From contig NZ_JAKREW010000006.1 of NCBI RefSeq assembly GCF_022347545.1, positions 1-64,000 of the forward strand: DNA of 64,000 nt, given 5' to 3'. Source of the DNA: Terribium retamae (GTDB taxonomy: Bacteria; Pseudomonadota; Alphaproteobacteria; Rhizobiales; Rhizobiaceae). The position numbers and the translations under genes were made by a program. Shown here one piece after another: positions 34,256 to 43,007 of this stretch (positions are counted from its first letter, which is position 1; every line of letters begins with the position of its first letter). The notes below the pieces were generated by a model. That model was not told where the DNA came from, searched no databases, and saw only the letters and a program-made list of their open reading frames with translations.

Positions 34256-34747
34256 TCAGCCCAGCCGCTTCTCGAACACCAGCGCCGGGATGCCCGATCC
34301 GGCAGCACCGCAATCGCCGGTCTGCCCGATCTCGATGAAACCGTTGGCCTTGTAGAAGCGGATTGCCGGCGCGTTGGCCCCCTCCACCTCCAGCCGCAGC
34401 GTATCGGCTTCCGGAAAGCTGTCTTCGATCTCTTCCAGCAGCATGCTGCCGATGCCTTTGTGCTGGAAAGCGGGCAGCACATAAAGCTGGCGCAACTCGA
34501 CCACCTTGGCATCATCCGTGGCGGCAGCAAAGGCCACTCCAGCGATAATCTTGCCGTCATCGGCAACCAGGAATTCTGAGTTCGGCTGCATTAAGCGCGC
34601 TTTGAGCGAGGCGGTCGAATGCCACTGGCTGGTGATCTCGTTCACCCGCTCCACGCCATAGATCGCGTCATAGGTGGCATGCCATGTCGCGGCGAGCAGC
34701 GCCTTGACCGTTTCGAGATCACGCTCGCTCGCCGTGCGCACGAACAT
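34256..34747 (-). CDS. GNAT family N-acetyltransferase
   Basis: The 163-residue protein has the GNAT acetyl-CoA loop QLYVLPAFQHKGIGSMLLEE (Q-x-x-G-x-G/A variant), then LRLEVEGANAPAIRFYKANGF, typical of RimI-like enzymes. The substrate is unknown. It begins five bases upstream of the gatB stop on the same strand, so it is probably cotranscribed with gatB. Confidence 0.9.
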   Translation of the reverse strand: MFVRTASERDLETVKALLAATWHATYDAIYGVERVNEITSQWHSTASLKARLMQPNSEFLVADDGKIIAGVAFAAATDDAKVVELRQLYVLPAFQHKGIGSMLLEEIEDSFPEADTLRLEVEGANAPAIRFYKANGFIEIGQTGDCGAAGSGIPALVFEKRLG

Positions 34748-34752
34748 GGGGG

Positions 34753-36255
34753 CTATTCCGTGATGCCGAGCTTGGCCTTGACGAAGTCGTTCACCGCCTG
34801 CGGGTTGGCCTTGCCGCCGGTCGCCTTCATGACCTGACCGACGAACCAGCCGGCCATCGACGGCTTGGCCTTGGCCTGCTCGACCTTATCCGGGTTGGCT
34901 GCGATCACCTCGTCCACTGCCTTTTCGATGGCACCCGTGTCGGTGACCTGCTTCATGCCGCGCGTCTCGACGAGTTCCTTGGGATCGCCCCCTTCGTTCC
35001 AGACGATCTCGAACAGGTCCTTGGCGATCTTGCCGGAGATGGTGCCTTCCTTGATCAGGTCGATGATGCCACCGAGCTGAGCGGGGGAAACCGGAGTCTC
35101 TTCAATGGCTTTGCCGGACTTGTTCAAGGCGCCCAAAAGGTCGTTGATGACCCAGTTCGCCACCGTCTTGCCGTCACGGCCCGCCGTCACCTGCTCGAAA
35201 TAGTCGGCAATCGCCTTTTCCGAAACCAGGATCGAGGCGTCGTAGGCGGAGAGGCCAAGCTTTTCGACAAGACGTGTCTTCTTGTCGTCCGGCAATTCCG
35301 GCAGATGCTTGGCAAGTTCTTCGACATAAGCCTGGTCGAACTCCAGCGGCAGGAGATCCGGATCCGGGAAGTAGCGATAATCATGCGCTTCTTCCTTGGA
35401 GCGCATGGAGCGCGTTTCGCCCTTCACCGGGTCGAACAGGCGAGTTTCCTGATCGATCTTGCCGCCGTCTTCCAGGATGGCGATCTGGCGGCGCGCCTCG
35501 TATTCGATGGCCTGCCCGATGAAGCGGATCGAGTTCATGTTCTTGATTTCGCAACGTGTGCCGAAGCCTTCGCCCGGCCGGCGTACGGAAACGTTGACGT
35601 CGGCGCGCAGCGAGCCTTCGTCCATGTTGCCATCGCAGGTGCCGAGATAACGAACGATGGTGCGCAGCTTGGTGATATAGGCCTTGGCCTCGTCGGATGA
35701 ACGAATGTCAGGCTTGGACACGATCTCCATCAGTGCTACGCCGGAGCGGTTGAGATCGACATAAGACATGGTCGGATGCTGGTCGTGCATCGACTTGCCC
35801 GCATCCTGCTCCAAATGCAAACGCTCGATTCCGACCTCGATGTCCTCGAACTCGCCCTTCTTGTCCGGGCCGACGGAGACGATAACCGTGCCCTCGCCGA
35901 CGATCGGCTGCTTGAACTGCGAAATCTGATAACCCTGCGGAAGGTCCGGATAGAAGTAGTTCTTCCGGTCGAAAACCGATTTGTGGTTGATTTGGGCTTT
36001 GAGACCGAGCCCGGTGCGGATGGCTTGGCGCACGCACTCTTCGTTGATCACCGGCAGCATGCCGGGCATTGCGGCATCGACAAGCGAGACATTGGCATTG
36101 GGCGCAGCGCCGAACGCAGTCGATGCACCCGAGAACAGCTTGGCCTCTGAGGTCACCTGCGCATGGACTTCCATGCCGATGATGACTTCCCAGTCGCCGG
36201 TGGCGCCGGGAATCAACCGCTTGGGATCGGGCGTGCGAGTGTCGATGAGAGTCAT
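34753..36255 (-). CDS. gatB: Aspartyl/glutamyl-tRNA amidotransferase subunit B
   Basis: The 500-residue GatB has the kinase-like N-terminal domain ([53 protein letters not shown]) and the YqeY-like tail domain ([18 protein letters not shown]). With GatA and GatC it converts mischarged Glu-tRNA-Gln or Asp-tRNA-Asn into the correct form. gatA and gatC are not in the window. Confidence 0.97.
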   Translation of the reverse strand: MTLIDTRTPDPKRLIPGATGDWEVIIGMEVHAQVTSEAKLFSGASTAFGAAPNANVSLVDAAMPGMLPVINEECVRQAIRTGLGLKAQINHKSVFDRKNYFYPDLPQGYQISQFKQPIVGEGTVIVSVGPDKKGEFEDIEVGIERLHLEQDAGKSMHDQHPTMSYVDLNRSGVALMEIVSKPDIRSSDEAKAYITKLRTIVRYLGTCDGNMDEGSLRADVNVSVRRPGEGFGTRCEIKNMNSIRFIGQAIEYEARRQIAILEDGGKIDQETRLFDPVKGETRSMRSKEEAHDYRYFPDPDLLPLEFDQAYVEELAKHLPELPDDKKTRLVEKLGLSAYDASILVSEKAIADYFEQVTAGRDGKTVANWVINDLLGALNKSGKAIEETPVSPAQLGGIIDLIKEGTISGKIAKDLFEIVWNEGGDPKELVETRGMKQVTDTGAIEKAVDEVIAANPDKVEQAKAKPSMAGWFVGQVMKATGGKANPQAVNDFVKAKLGITE

Positions 36256-36592
36256 GGAGGCCTGCGTTCAGGAAACGTGAAAATCGCTTTTTGCGTGAAT
36301 TTGGGCTAGCGCAACCGGCGGCGCGAGGCAAGGCTTCGGGATCGAAGCTTCGTTGCTGTCTCGCGCATCGGTTTCAGAATAACTTTGCGCGCCACCATTT
36401 CGCACCTGCGAAAGAGAAATCTTTTCTACTCCGAAAGCCGCAAATTTTGAGACGAAATTCCTGTCCGGTCCACCTGTCGGGCAAAGCGATCCTTTGAACG
36501 AGAAGCCGGCTTTGTGGACGATAAGGACAGGCTTCGCATTCCGTGCAGCCAACCCTTTCGCCTCCCAAGGCTGTTTTTGACCGAGGACTGTT
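36256..36592. other. Divergent intergenic region gatB/metQ
   Basis: The 337 bases hold promoters for both genes. I searched for a SAM-II or SAH riboswitch before metQ and did not find the conserved core. No credible frame on either strand. Confidence 0.4.
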
Positions 36593-37426
36593 ATGACCAC
36601 CGCCTTTAAAAGCCCGATTACCCGCCGCGCCGGGCTTGCCGCATTGCTGGCTTCCGCCGTCGCACTGGTCAGCCTGGCCGCGCCGTCGTCCGCTTATGCC
36701 GAAGACAAGAAGACCGTGAAGGTCGGTATCATGTCCGGCGAAGACGAGGATGTCTGGCGTGTCGCCACCGCGGAAGCGGTGAAGTCGGGACTGACCATCG
36801 AGACTGTCGTCTTCAACGACTATACCCAGCCCAATGAAGCCTTGGAGCGCGGCGAAATCGACGCCAATGCTTTCCAGCATCAGCCTTATCTTGACAACCA
36901 GATCAAAACGCAGGGCTATCACATTGTTCCAGTAGGCTATACCGGCCTGTGGCCGATCGGTCTCTACTCCAAGAAGCATACCAAGGTCACTGAGCTGACC
37001 AAAGGCTCAGTGGTCGGCGTTCCGAACGATCCTTCCAACGAAGGACGAGCATTGCGCGTTCTGGAGAGCCAGAAGCTGATCAAGCTGAAGGACGGCACCG
37101 GCATTCTCGCCACCATCGCGGACATCGCCGAAAACCCGAGCGGCATCGAAATAAAGGAATTGGACGCCGGCATTGTCGGCCGCTCGGTCGAAGACCTCGA
37201 TGCCGCCGTGGTCAACACCGACTGGGCGTTGAAAAGCGGGCTCACCGCCGAGAACCGCATAGCCCAGGAAGCGGTCGCCGATAACCCTTATCGCAACTTC
37301 ATCGCCGTCAAGCAGGGCAGTGAAAACGAGCCTTGGGTAAAGGCACTGGTCGCGGCCTATCAGAACCCGACGGTGAAAGCGGAATTCGACCGCGTCTACA
37401 AGGGCACGGGCGTCAGCGCCTACTGA
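36593..37426 (+). CDS. metQ: Methionine ABC transporter substrate-binding protein
   Basis: The 277-residue MetQ/NlpA protein has a signal peptide with TRRAGLAAL and a cleavage site at AYA-ED, but no lipobox Cys, so it is a free periplasmic protein in contrast to E. coli MetQ. Typical blocks are VGIMSGEDEDVW, NDYTQPNEALERGEIDANAFQH (family signature for ligand binding) and VGVPNDPSNEGRAL. It binds methionine and delivers it to MetNI, encoded next. Confidence 0.94.
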   Translation: MTTAFKSPITRRAGLAALLASAVALVSLAAPSSAYAEDKKTVKVGIMSGEDEDVWRVATAEAVKSGLTIETVVFNDYTQPNEALERGEIDANAFQHQPYLDNQIKTQGYHIVPVGYTGLWPIGLYSKKHTKVTELTKGSVVGVPNDPSNEGRALRVLESQKLIKLKDGTGILATIADIAENPSGIEIKELDAGIVGRSVEDLDAAVVNTDWALKSGLTAENRIAQEAVADNPYRNFIAVKQGSENEPWVKALVAAYQNPTVKAEFDRVYKGTGVSAY

Positions 37427-37545
37427 GGCCGATGCAACCTTATTTGGAACGGCGAGCAGCCCGCGGCCTTTCGGCAGGCGGGCTGCTTGGTTTGGAGCCG
37501 TTTGATGCATCGCTTCTGGCAACGCGGGGGCAAAAAGGATATTTC

Positions 37546-38655
37546 GTGAACCAGCATGTTCTGGCGGAGACGCCGCTTTTGGCTGACACAGCGGAAGACG
37601 ATACCCCCACACGCTCGACCACTCATACGGCGGCGCGCGACGAGATCGTGCGGCTGGTCGATTTGAAGCGCCGCTTCGGTGAGACTCCGGCGCTCGAGGG
37701 TGTATCGCTGACCGTGCGCAAGGGCGAAATCCTCGGCATCATCGGCCGCAGCGGTGCCGGCAAATCCACCCTCATCCGCTGCCTCAATGGACTGGAGCGG
37801 CCAGATTCCGGTGAAGTCCATATTGAAGGGCGCGAAATCAGCCGGCTCGGCGAGAACGAACTGCAGCCGCTCAGACGTCGGATCGGCATGGTTTTCCAGC
37901 ACTTCAATCTGCTTTCAGCCAAGACGGTGGAAGACAATGTCGCGCTGCCGCTGAAAATTGCTGGGCGACCGAAAGCCGAACGCCGGGCGCGTGCAGCCGA
38001 ACTGCTCGAACTGGTCGGCCTGTCCGCCAAAGCCAAGGCCTATCCATCCTCACTGTCAGGCGGTCAGAAGCAACGCGTCGGCATCGCCCGAGCGCTTGCT
38101 GCCGAGCCGGCTCTGTTATTATCCGATGAAGCCACCTCGGCGCTCGACCCTGAAACGACGCGCTCCATCTTGGCTCTGCTGAAGGACATCAACCAGCGCT
38201 TCGGTCTCACCATCTTGCTCATCACCCATGAAATGGAAGTGATCCGGGCAATAGCGGACCGCGTCGCTGTGATCGATGCTGGCCGCATTGTCGAGGAAGG
38301 ACCGGTCTGGTCAGTTTTCGCCGATCCGCAGTCTGAGATCACGCAAAGCTTGCTCGGCGGGATCCGCCCGCAATTGCCAAAGGAAATCGCCGAAAAGCTC
38401 TCGTCCGTTCCAGGCAAGGAGGCCATCTTGCGCGTAGACGTCGCCGGTGATGCGGCGAGACGTCCGCTGCTTTCGGAATTGGCCTCCGCCGTCCCCGGCC
38501 GCTTCCGGCTGATCCATGGCGGCGTAGACCATGTCCAGGGCGAGCCCATCGGCAGTCTCTTCATCGGCGTTGCGGCCAAGGACAGCCAGGTCGCCAAGAT
38601 ACTTGATTTCCTGACCGCCCGTGATGCCAAGGCAAAGGTGCTCGGCTATGTCTGA
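37546..38655 (+). CDS. metN: Methionine ABC transporter ATP-binding protein
   Basis: The 369-residue ATPase has Walker A GRSGAGKST at 67-75, Q-loop VFQHFN, signature LSGGQKQR, Walker B LLLSDEATSALD and a C-terminal NIL/C2 domain (about 290-369) through which methionine inhibits transport. The GTG at 37546 has AAGGA six bases upstream; the longer frame from 37333 overlaps metQ. The 3' end overlaps metI by 8 bases. Confidence 0.95.
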   Translation: MNQHVLAETPLLADTAEDDTPTRSTTHTAARDEIVRLVDLKRRFGETPALEGVSLTVRKGEILGIIGRSGAGKSTLIRCLNGLERPDSGEVHIEGREISRLGENELQPLRRRIGMVFQHFNLLSAKTVEDNVALPLKIAGRPKAERRARAAELLELVGLSAKAKAYPSSLSGGQKQRVGIARALAAEPALLLSDEATSALDPETTRSILALLKDINQRFGLTILLITHEMEVIRAIADRVAVIDAGRIVEEGPVWSVFADPQSEITQSLLGGIRPQLPKEIAEKLSSVPGKEAILRVDVAGDAARRPLLSELASAVPGRFRLIHGGVDHVQGEPIGSLFIGVAAKDSQVAKILDFLTARDAKAKVLGYV

Positions 38656-39304
38656 GGTCATGATCCAACTCTTGCTGCGGTCGATTTGGGAGACCGTACT
38701 GATGACCGCGGCCTCGGGCCTGATATCGCTGGTCGCCGGCCTGCCGCTTGGCCTGGCGTTGATCGCGACCGAGCGTGGCGGCATTGCCGAAAACCGCTGG
38801 GTGAACCGCATCCTTGGGATCATCGTCGATGGTTTCCGTTCGGTTCCGTTCATCATCTTGCTCGTGGCTCTGATCCCCGTGACGCGGCTGATCGTCGGCA
38901 CCTCCATCGGCACATGGGCGGCGATCGTGCCACTGGCGATCGCAGCCACTCCCTATTATGCGCGCGTCGCCGAAGTGTCGCTTCGCGAAGTCGACCGCGG
39001 CCTCATTGATGCGGCGCGCGCCATGGGCGGCAATCGCTGGACGATCATCCGCGAGGTGCTCGTACCCGAGGCCCTCCCCGGCATCGTCGCTGGCTTCACG
39101 GTGACCTTGATCACGCTGGTCGGAGCCTCTGCAATGGCTGGCGCCATCGGTGCCGGCGGCCTTGGCGACCTTGCCATCCGCTATGGCTACCAGCGCTTTG
39201 AAACCACCGTCATGTTCGTGGTGGTCGCGGTTCTGATCGTGCTGGTGTACGGTATTCAGTGGTTGGGCGATCGGCTGGTCGCACGTCTCGACCATCGCGC
39301 TTGA
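38648..39304 (+). CDS. metI: Methionine ABC transporter permease
   Basis: The 218-residue permease has about five membrane helices and the EAA loop (EVLVPEALPGIVAGFTVTL) that contacts the ATPase. FRSVPFIILLVALIPVTR is typical of MetI. The ATG at 38648 overlaps the metN end. The three genes in order Q-N-I form a complete importer; a double hairpin ends the operon. Confidence 0.95.
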   Translation: MSEVMIQLLLRSIWETVLMTAASGLISLVAGLPLGLALIATERGGIAENRWVNRILGIIVDGFRSVPFIILLVALIPVTRLIVGTSIGTWAAIVPLAIAATPYYARVAEVSLREVDRGLIDAARAMGGNRWTIIREVLVPEALPGIVAGFTVTLITLVGASAMAGAIGAGGLGDLAIRYGYQRFETTVMFVVVAVLIVLVYGIQWLGDRLVARLDHRA

Positions 39305-39404
39305 TCCTGCACGTCTCGAGCAGACTGGCATTCCGTGGCGGCTTCGCCTATATGGCGTTCATCCCATGGAGTGTGGATGTTTACTTCGTCTGAGTCCCGC
39401 TAAG

Positions 39405-39431
39405 GCCCCGACCTTCTCCTGAAGGCGGGGC
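39405..39431 (+). terminator. Stem-loop after metI
   Basis: GCCCCGACCTTC and GAAGGCGGGGC form an 11-bp stem with one mismatch and a TCCT loop. No T run follows, so a second hairpin at 39444 probably ends transcription. Confidence 0.55.
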
Positions 39432-39443
39432 GTGAAAACCTGA

Positions 39444-39477
39444 AACCCCGTGCCGCTTCGGCGGCTGCGGTTTTTTG
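39444..39477 (+). terminator. Rho-independent terminator after metQNI
   Basis: CCGTGCCGC-TTCG-GCGGCTGCGG forms a stem with a stable TTCG loop, followed by six T. Confidence 0.85.
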
Positions 39478-39557
39478 TTTTGGCCAATTCGCATCCGCGT
39501 ACCGAAATCGCATCGATTTCGGACCGATGCGGGCCAGGTTTTCCCAGGATCAATCAC

Positions 39558-39815
39558 ATGGACATTTCGCGCTTGGAACAGCGCATCCTGCACCTTCTGG
39601 CGCAGGGCGGACGCATCGAAATCGAAAAAGACGACGATCAGAAAATCGAAGCCGTATATTGCCTCACCCGCGAGGGCTGGCGCTATCCAGGCTTCGACAT
39701 CGCGCTCTTCAGGAAGCTAAAGCGCAAGAAGGCAGTGGCTTCTAGCAATGGCGGACCTTATCGCATCACGCGCGAAGGCTTGAGGCTGGTGCGGTCGCAA
39801 CTCGACAACCGTTGA
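39558..39815 (+). CDS. YjhX family protein (UPF0386)
   Basis: The 85-residue protein matches YjhX across its length: MDISRLEQRILHLLAQGGRI, CLTREGW, LFRKLKRKKAV-S-NGGPYRIT and LVRSQLDNR. E. coli YjhX is listed as a putative toxin with YjhQ as its partner, but no acetyltransferase partner lies next to this gene, so a toxin role is doubtful here. It has a winged-helix-like pattern. AGGA lies 8 bases before the ATG. It is separated from metI by a terminator. Confidence 0.9.
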   Translation: MDISRLEQRILHLLAQGGRIEIEKDDDQKIEAVYCLTREGWRYPGFDIALFRKLKRKKAVASSNGGPYRITREGLRLVRSQLDNR

Positions 39816-39911
39816 AAGCAGGAAGACCCCGTCTGACAAAGGCGCCTCCCTGCCCGGTTCGTTGCGGCGTAGGGAGGCTCCTCTGTTCAAGTCCCAGATT
39901 CCGGGACGAAT

Positions 39912-40343
39912 TCAGGCCGTGGCGATATAGGCCTTGATCTGCTCGGCTTCACGCTCGACCGTCTCGATGCGCCGTTTGACGACGTCGCCGATCGAGATGA
40001 TACCGTCAAGCAAGCCATCCTTTTCCACCGGCAGATGCCGGAAGCGGCCATTGGTCATGATTTCCATGACTTCATTCACGGTATGGCTGGCGTTGCAGAT
40101 CTTAACCTTCGGCGTCATCACAGCCCGCACAGGAAGATCGAGTGCTGCAGATCCTTCCTTGGCAATGACACGCACGACATCCCGTTCCGACAGGATGCCG
40201 ACGATCTTTCGGTCGCCATTGGTGATGACCAGCGCGCCAATTCGCCTTTCGGCAAGCAGTCCGACCGCCTCGGCCAGCGTCGCGTTGGGGCCAAGCGTGA
40301 CCACCGCGTGGCCCTTAGCCTCAAGAATTGCCTTAACAGTCAT
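39912..40343 (-). CDS. Two-CBS-domain protein
   Basis: The 143-residue protein consists of two CBS motifs (about residues 8-60 with IGALVITNGDRKIVGILSERDVVR, and about 75-130 with RFRHLPVEKDGLLDGIISIGDVVK). Such stand-alone pairs bind adenine nucleotides and often regulate partners. GAGGAGG precedes the ATG at 40343. Partner unknown. The rhomboid gene lies upstream on the same strand, 103 bases away. Confidence 0.92.
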   Translation of the reverse strand: MTVKAILEAKGHAVVTLGPNATLAEAVGLLAERRIGALVITNGDRKIVGILSERDVVRVIAKEGSAALDLPVRAVMTPKVKICNASHTVNEVMEIMTNGRFRHLPVEKDGLLDGIISIGDVVKRRIETVEREAEQIKAYIATA

Positions 40344-40446
40344 GGCGTCCTCCTCTGCAACCATCACCGTCGGCTTCCCAGCCGGCGGTACCGACGTCAA
40401 GCAGGAGCATGGTGCGCCGGGACGGAGCGCTTTTCAAGTATTGCGA

Positions 40447-41175
40447 TCAACCGTAGTGGGCTTGTCGACGATCGAAGAAACGCAAACCGAGGAAGCCGGC
40501 GAGAAAACCGCCGATATGCGCCTCCCATGCGATCTGGCTGTCCTCGCCCGGCACAAAACCGACCACGCCGGTGACGATGTTGATGATCATCCACACGGCC
40601 AGGAAGCTCAGCGTGGCGCGCGAGCGGAAGACCGCGCCGAAAGGCAGCAGCGGTCCCGCGAACGCACCCTTGCCGGACGAGCGGTCGACATGAAAGGCAA
40701 AGCGTGCGGCAGCGCCCATCATGCCGGAAATCGAACCGGAAGCACCAACCAGGGGCGCCTGCATTTGCGGATGGATGGCGTAGAAGAAGAACGCCGCGGC
40801 GATCCCCGTCACCGCGAAGAAAAGCGCGAAGCGGAAGGCGCCGATGCGATTGGCAAGCGGTGAACCGAACGCCGCCAGCCAGATCATGTTGACGATGAGG
40901 TGCGCCCATCCGCCATGCAGGAACGTATAGGTTATCGGGCTCGTAAGTGCATAGAAATCGATGCCGTACTGACCGGAGTAGCGAACAGGGATGAATGCCG
41001 TGTCGACCAGTAGCTCGAGATCCTGCTGGGGTGTCAGCACGTAAAGGCGCAGGACATGGACACCGACACACAAGGCCATGATCGCCAACACGATGGCCGG
41101 CAGATTGAAGATCGGTTCGCGAGCCGGAATGTCATCATCCGTCGGCCGCCGCCCCGCCCCTGTCGTCTCGTTCAT
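40447..41175 (-). CDS. Rhomboid family intramembrane serine protease
   Basis: The 242-residue protein has six or seven predicted membrane helices. The catalytic Ser146 is in GASGSISG and His220 in EAHIGGFLAG. The conserved FLHGGWAHLIVNMIWL and an NxxxWL segment are present. It cleaves substrates within the membrane; these are unknown here. The ATG at 41175 (MNETTGAGRR) is used; the longer frame to 41358 has no family support and runs over a hairpin terminator. Confidence 0.93.
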   Translation of the reverse strand: MNETTGAGRRPTDDDIPAREPIFNLPAIVLAIMALCVGVHVLRLYVLTPQQDLELLVDTAFIPVRYSGQYGIDFYALTSPITYTFLHGGWAHLIVNMIWLAAFGSPLANRIGAFRFALFFAVTGIAAAFFFYAIHPQMQAPLVGASGSISGMMGAAARFAFHVDRSSGKGAFAGPLLPFGAVFRSRATLSFLAVWMIINIVTGVVGFVPGEDSQIAWEAHIGGFLAGFLGLRFFDRRQAHYG

Positions 41176-41272
41176 CTCGTCATCCCTGTTTCCGGTCCGC
41201 GTGCATGTAAGCCAAGGCGGTGCATTAGACAAACAGCACCGGGCTGGGCGAATCAAAGGTCGGGAATCACAG

Positions 41273-41302
41273 AAAAAAACCGTCCGAAGTTTCCTTCGGA
41301 CG
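41273..41302 (-). terminator. Strong minus-strand terminator with no protein gene upstream
   Basis: CGTCCGAAG-GAAA-CTTCGGACG forms a 9-bp perfect stem, followed on the minus strand by GGTTTTTTT. Confidence 0.85.
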
Positions 41303-41421
41303 GACGGTCGAGCCCCCTTGCTCCCCTGAAAGCCTTCGACTTGAATTCCATCGCCCAAGCGGGCGATGACGAAAACTGGAGTGATTTCAATCTCGCACGA
41401 ACAAGTTTGAGCAGCAATCTA
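41273..41421 (-). ncRNA. Candidate minus-strand small RNA upstream of the rhomboid gene
   Basis: The minus strand holds a textbook terminator at 41302-41273, yet there is no protein gene upstream on that strand: the next gene is on the plus strand. A second perfect hairpin (GGGCGATG pairing, 41349-41368) lies 50 bases upstream. Together they look like the 3' half of a trans-acting sRNA of about 100-150 nt. The 5' end is not known; an 11-bp inverted repeat at 41426-41462 sits where a promoter would be. Confidence 0.5.
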
Positions 41422-41425
41422 AACC

Positions 41426-41462
41426 GTTTGTTAACCTTAATGACCCCGGCCGGTTAACAAAC
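41426..41462. promoter_or_regulatory. 11-bp perfect inverted repeat GTTTGTTAACC
   Basis: GTTTGTTAACC (41426-41436) and GGTTAACAAAC (41452-41462) are exact reverse complements separated by 15 bases. The site lies between the candidate sRNA (-) and the PAS gene (+) and could bind a dimeric regulator controlling both. TTAACCTTAA in it recalls CtrA half sites but the spacing is not the CtrA N7. Confidence 0.5.
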
Positions 41463-41573
41463 GCCATCCAGGCTGGCACGCATCCTGCTCCGCGTCCCAT
41501 GTAGGTCATCGGAAAACGCACTCCTGTTCCCCGATGGCACACCGACGAAAGGATGGCGCGGAGCATATCGGCT

Positions 41574-42215
41574 ATGAACTTGAACGGATCGATCGCACTG
41601 TTCCAATATTGGAACCGTCTGCGCAACGGCCGTCCGGCACCACGACGGACTGAAATCGAGCCAGCAGACATCAAAACGCTGCTCGCCGATACGTTCATCC
41701 TGGAAAAGGACACACGTGGCGAGGCCGTCTTCCGGTTGGCCGGCACGCGGCTGTGCGCGACCTATGGCCGCGAATTGAAAGGCTTCTCCTTCCCTTCATT
41801 GTGGCGCGAGAAAGACCAGAGGCTTGTATCGCGGCTTATGCAGGACGTGTTCGAGCGAAACGCAGCAGTCCTCGTTTCCTATGATGGGACAAGCCGGGGC
41901 GGATATGCGTGCGGCTTCGAACTTCTGGCCCTGCCGATCGACGGTGGCGCGGAACACCCACGTTGCCTGGGCGTCGTGAGCGCAATCCAAAAACCGTTCT
42001 GGCTGGGCGCCGACCCGATCGCGGACGCCACGATCGGTTCGGTTCGCGTGATCGATCCGGATAAGGAAGTTGCCGCATTGGCCAATCGCACCACGATTGC
42101 CGCCCCTTCGCTTGCACCAGCGGAACTCGGCCGCCCTCAAGCTCACGGACGGTTCGGCAGCGCGCGACACGTGCGCCACCTTGTCGTGCTCGACGGCGGG
42201 CGCAAGGATGAATGA
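41574..42215 (+). CDS. PAS domain-containing protein (PAS_5 family)
   Basis: The 213-residue protein has a single PAS_5 domain (about residues 10-150: LFQYWNRLRNGRPAPRRTEIEP, FILEKDTRGEAVFRLAGTRLCA, then ELKGFSFPSLW). The rest is low in known motifs. Rhizobiales carry this family next to PilZ genes. It is probably a cytoplasmic signal sensor. The ATG at 41574 has GGAG 10 bases upstream; an ATG at 41553 is possible. Confidence 0.85.
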   Translation: MNLNGSIALFQYWNRLRNGRPAPRRTEIEPADIKTLLADTFILEKDTRGEAVFRLAGTRLCATYGRELKGFSFPSLWREKDQRLVSRLMQDVFERNAAVLVSYDGTSRGGYACGFELLALPIDGGAEHPRCLGVVSAIQKPFWLGADPIADATIGSVRVIDPDKEVAALANRTTIAAPSLAPAELGRPQAHGRFGSARHVRHLVVLDGGRKDE

Positions 42216-42366
42216 TCTCTCGGCCGCCGCATCAAAACGCGTCGTTCAGCCGCTCCGAAATGCTATAAGCCGACGTTAACATTTTCAGCTTTTTTAACCT
42301 CTCCTCATGTAGCGTTCCGCCGAAATTCCTCGCGACGGTGCAGGAATGCCAACGAGGTATTGAGCG

Positions 42367-42987
42367 GTGATAAGGTCAGCGGCGATCGAACAGGCGCCGA
42401 CGGCAGCTGAGAGGCGCAACTTTCAGCGTGTCCGGGTGAAGATCTATGGCCGTTTCATGCTCGAAGATCGCACCGAGCATTCTTGCCAGGTCATCGACAT
42501 GTCGCCCGGAAATGTCGCTCTGCGCGCCGATCGCGTCGGCGACCCTGGCGAAAAGGTGATCGCCTATCTCGACCATATCGGCCGTATCGAAGGTGTCATC
42601 ACTCGACGCCTGCAGGACGGCTTCGCCATGACTGTCATCGCCTCCGACCGGAAACGCGACAAGTTGGCCGCGCAGCTGACCTGGCTTGCGAACAAGCATG
42701 AACTCGACCTGCCGGAGGATCGCCGTCACGAACGCGTCGCGCCGCGCAACCCGATGAGCGTGCTGCAGCTTTCCGATGGACGCCAATATCCGTGCCGTAT
42801 CATCGACCTTTCGCTATCGGGCGCGGCTATCGAGATCGACGTCAAGCCGGCCAAGGGCGTGCAGGTGGTACTCGGCACCATGCGCGGACAGGTGGTGCGC
42901 CATTTCGAAGAAGGCATCGCGATCGAGTTTGCCGTGGTGCAGCGTCCCGAAACACTCGATTCAGAATTCAACAGGCCCCGCGCGTAG
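42367..42987 (+). CDS. Double PilZ domain protein (c-di-GMP receptor candidate)
   Basis: The 206-residue protein has two PilZ domains. The first starts at RRNFQRVRVKIYGRFML and has CQVIDMSPGNVALRA; the second starts at RRHERVAPRNPMSVL and has CRIIDLSLSGAAIEI. The RxxxR and D/NxSxxG motifs that bind c-di-GMP are present in RRHERV/DLSLSGAAIE, and more loosely in the first domain (DMSPGN). A GTG at 42367 with GAGGT upstream starts it. Next to it is a GGDEF-EAL enzyme. Confidence 0.9.
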   Translation: MIRSAAIEQAPTAAERRNFQRVRVKIYGRFMLEDRTEHSCQVIDMSPGNVALRADRVGDPGEKVIAYLDHIGRIEGVITRRLQDGFAMTVIASDRKRDKLAAQLTWLANKHELDLPEDRRHERVAPRNPMSVLQLSDGRQYPCRIIDLSLSGAAIEIDVKPAKGVQVVLGTMRGQVVRHFEEGIAIEFAVVQRPETLDSEFNRPRA

Positions 42988-43007
42988 CTCGTCCCGGCCG
43001 GCACGAT

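Noticed and set aside
36256..36592. SAM-II or SAH riboswitch before metQ
   Set aside because: Conserved pseudoknot core of SAM-II and SAH consensus not found on the plus strand.
41426..41462. Full CtrA box (TTAA-N7-TTAA)
   Set aside because: TTAA elements are present but with spacing of 2 and about 15, not 7.
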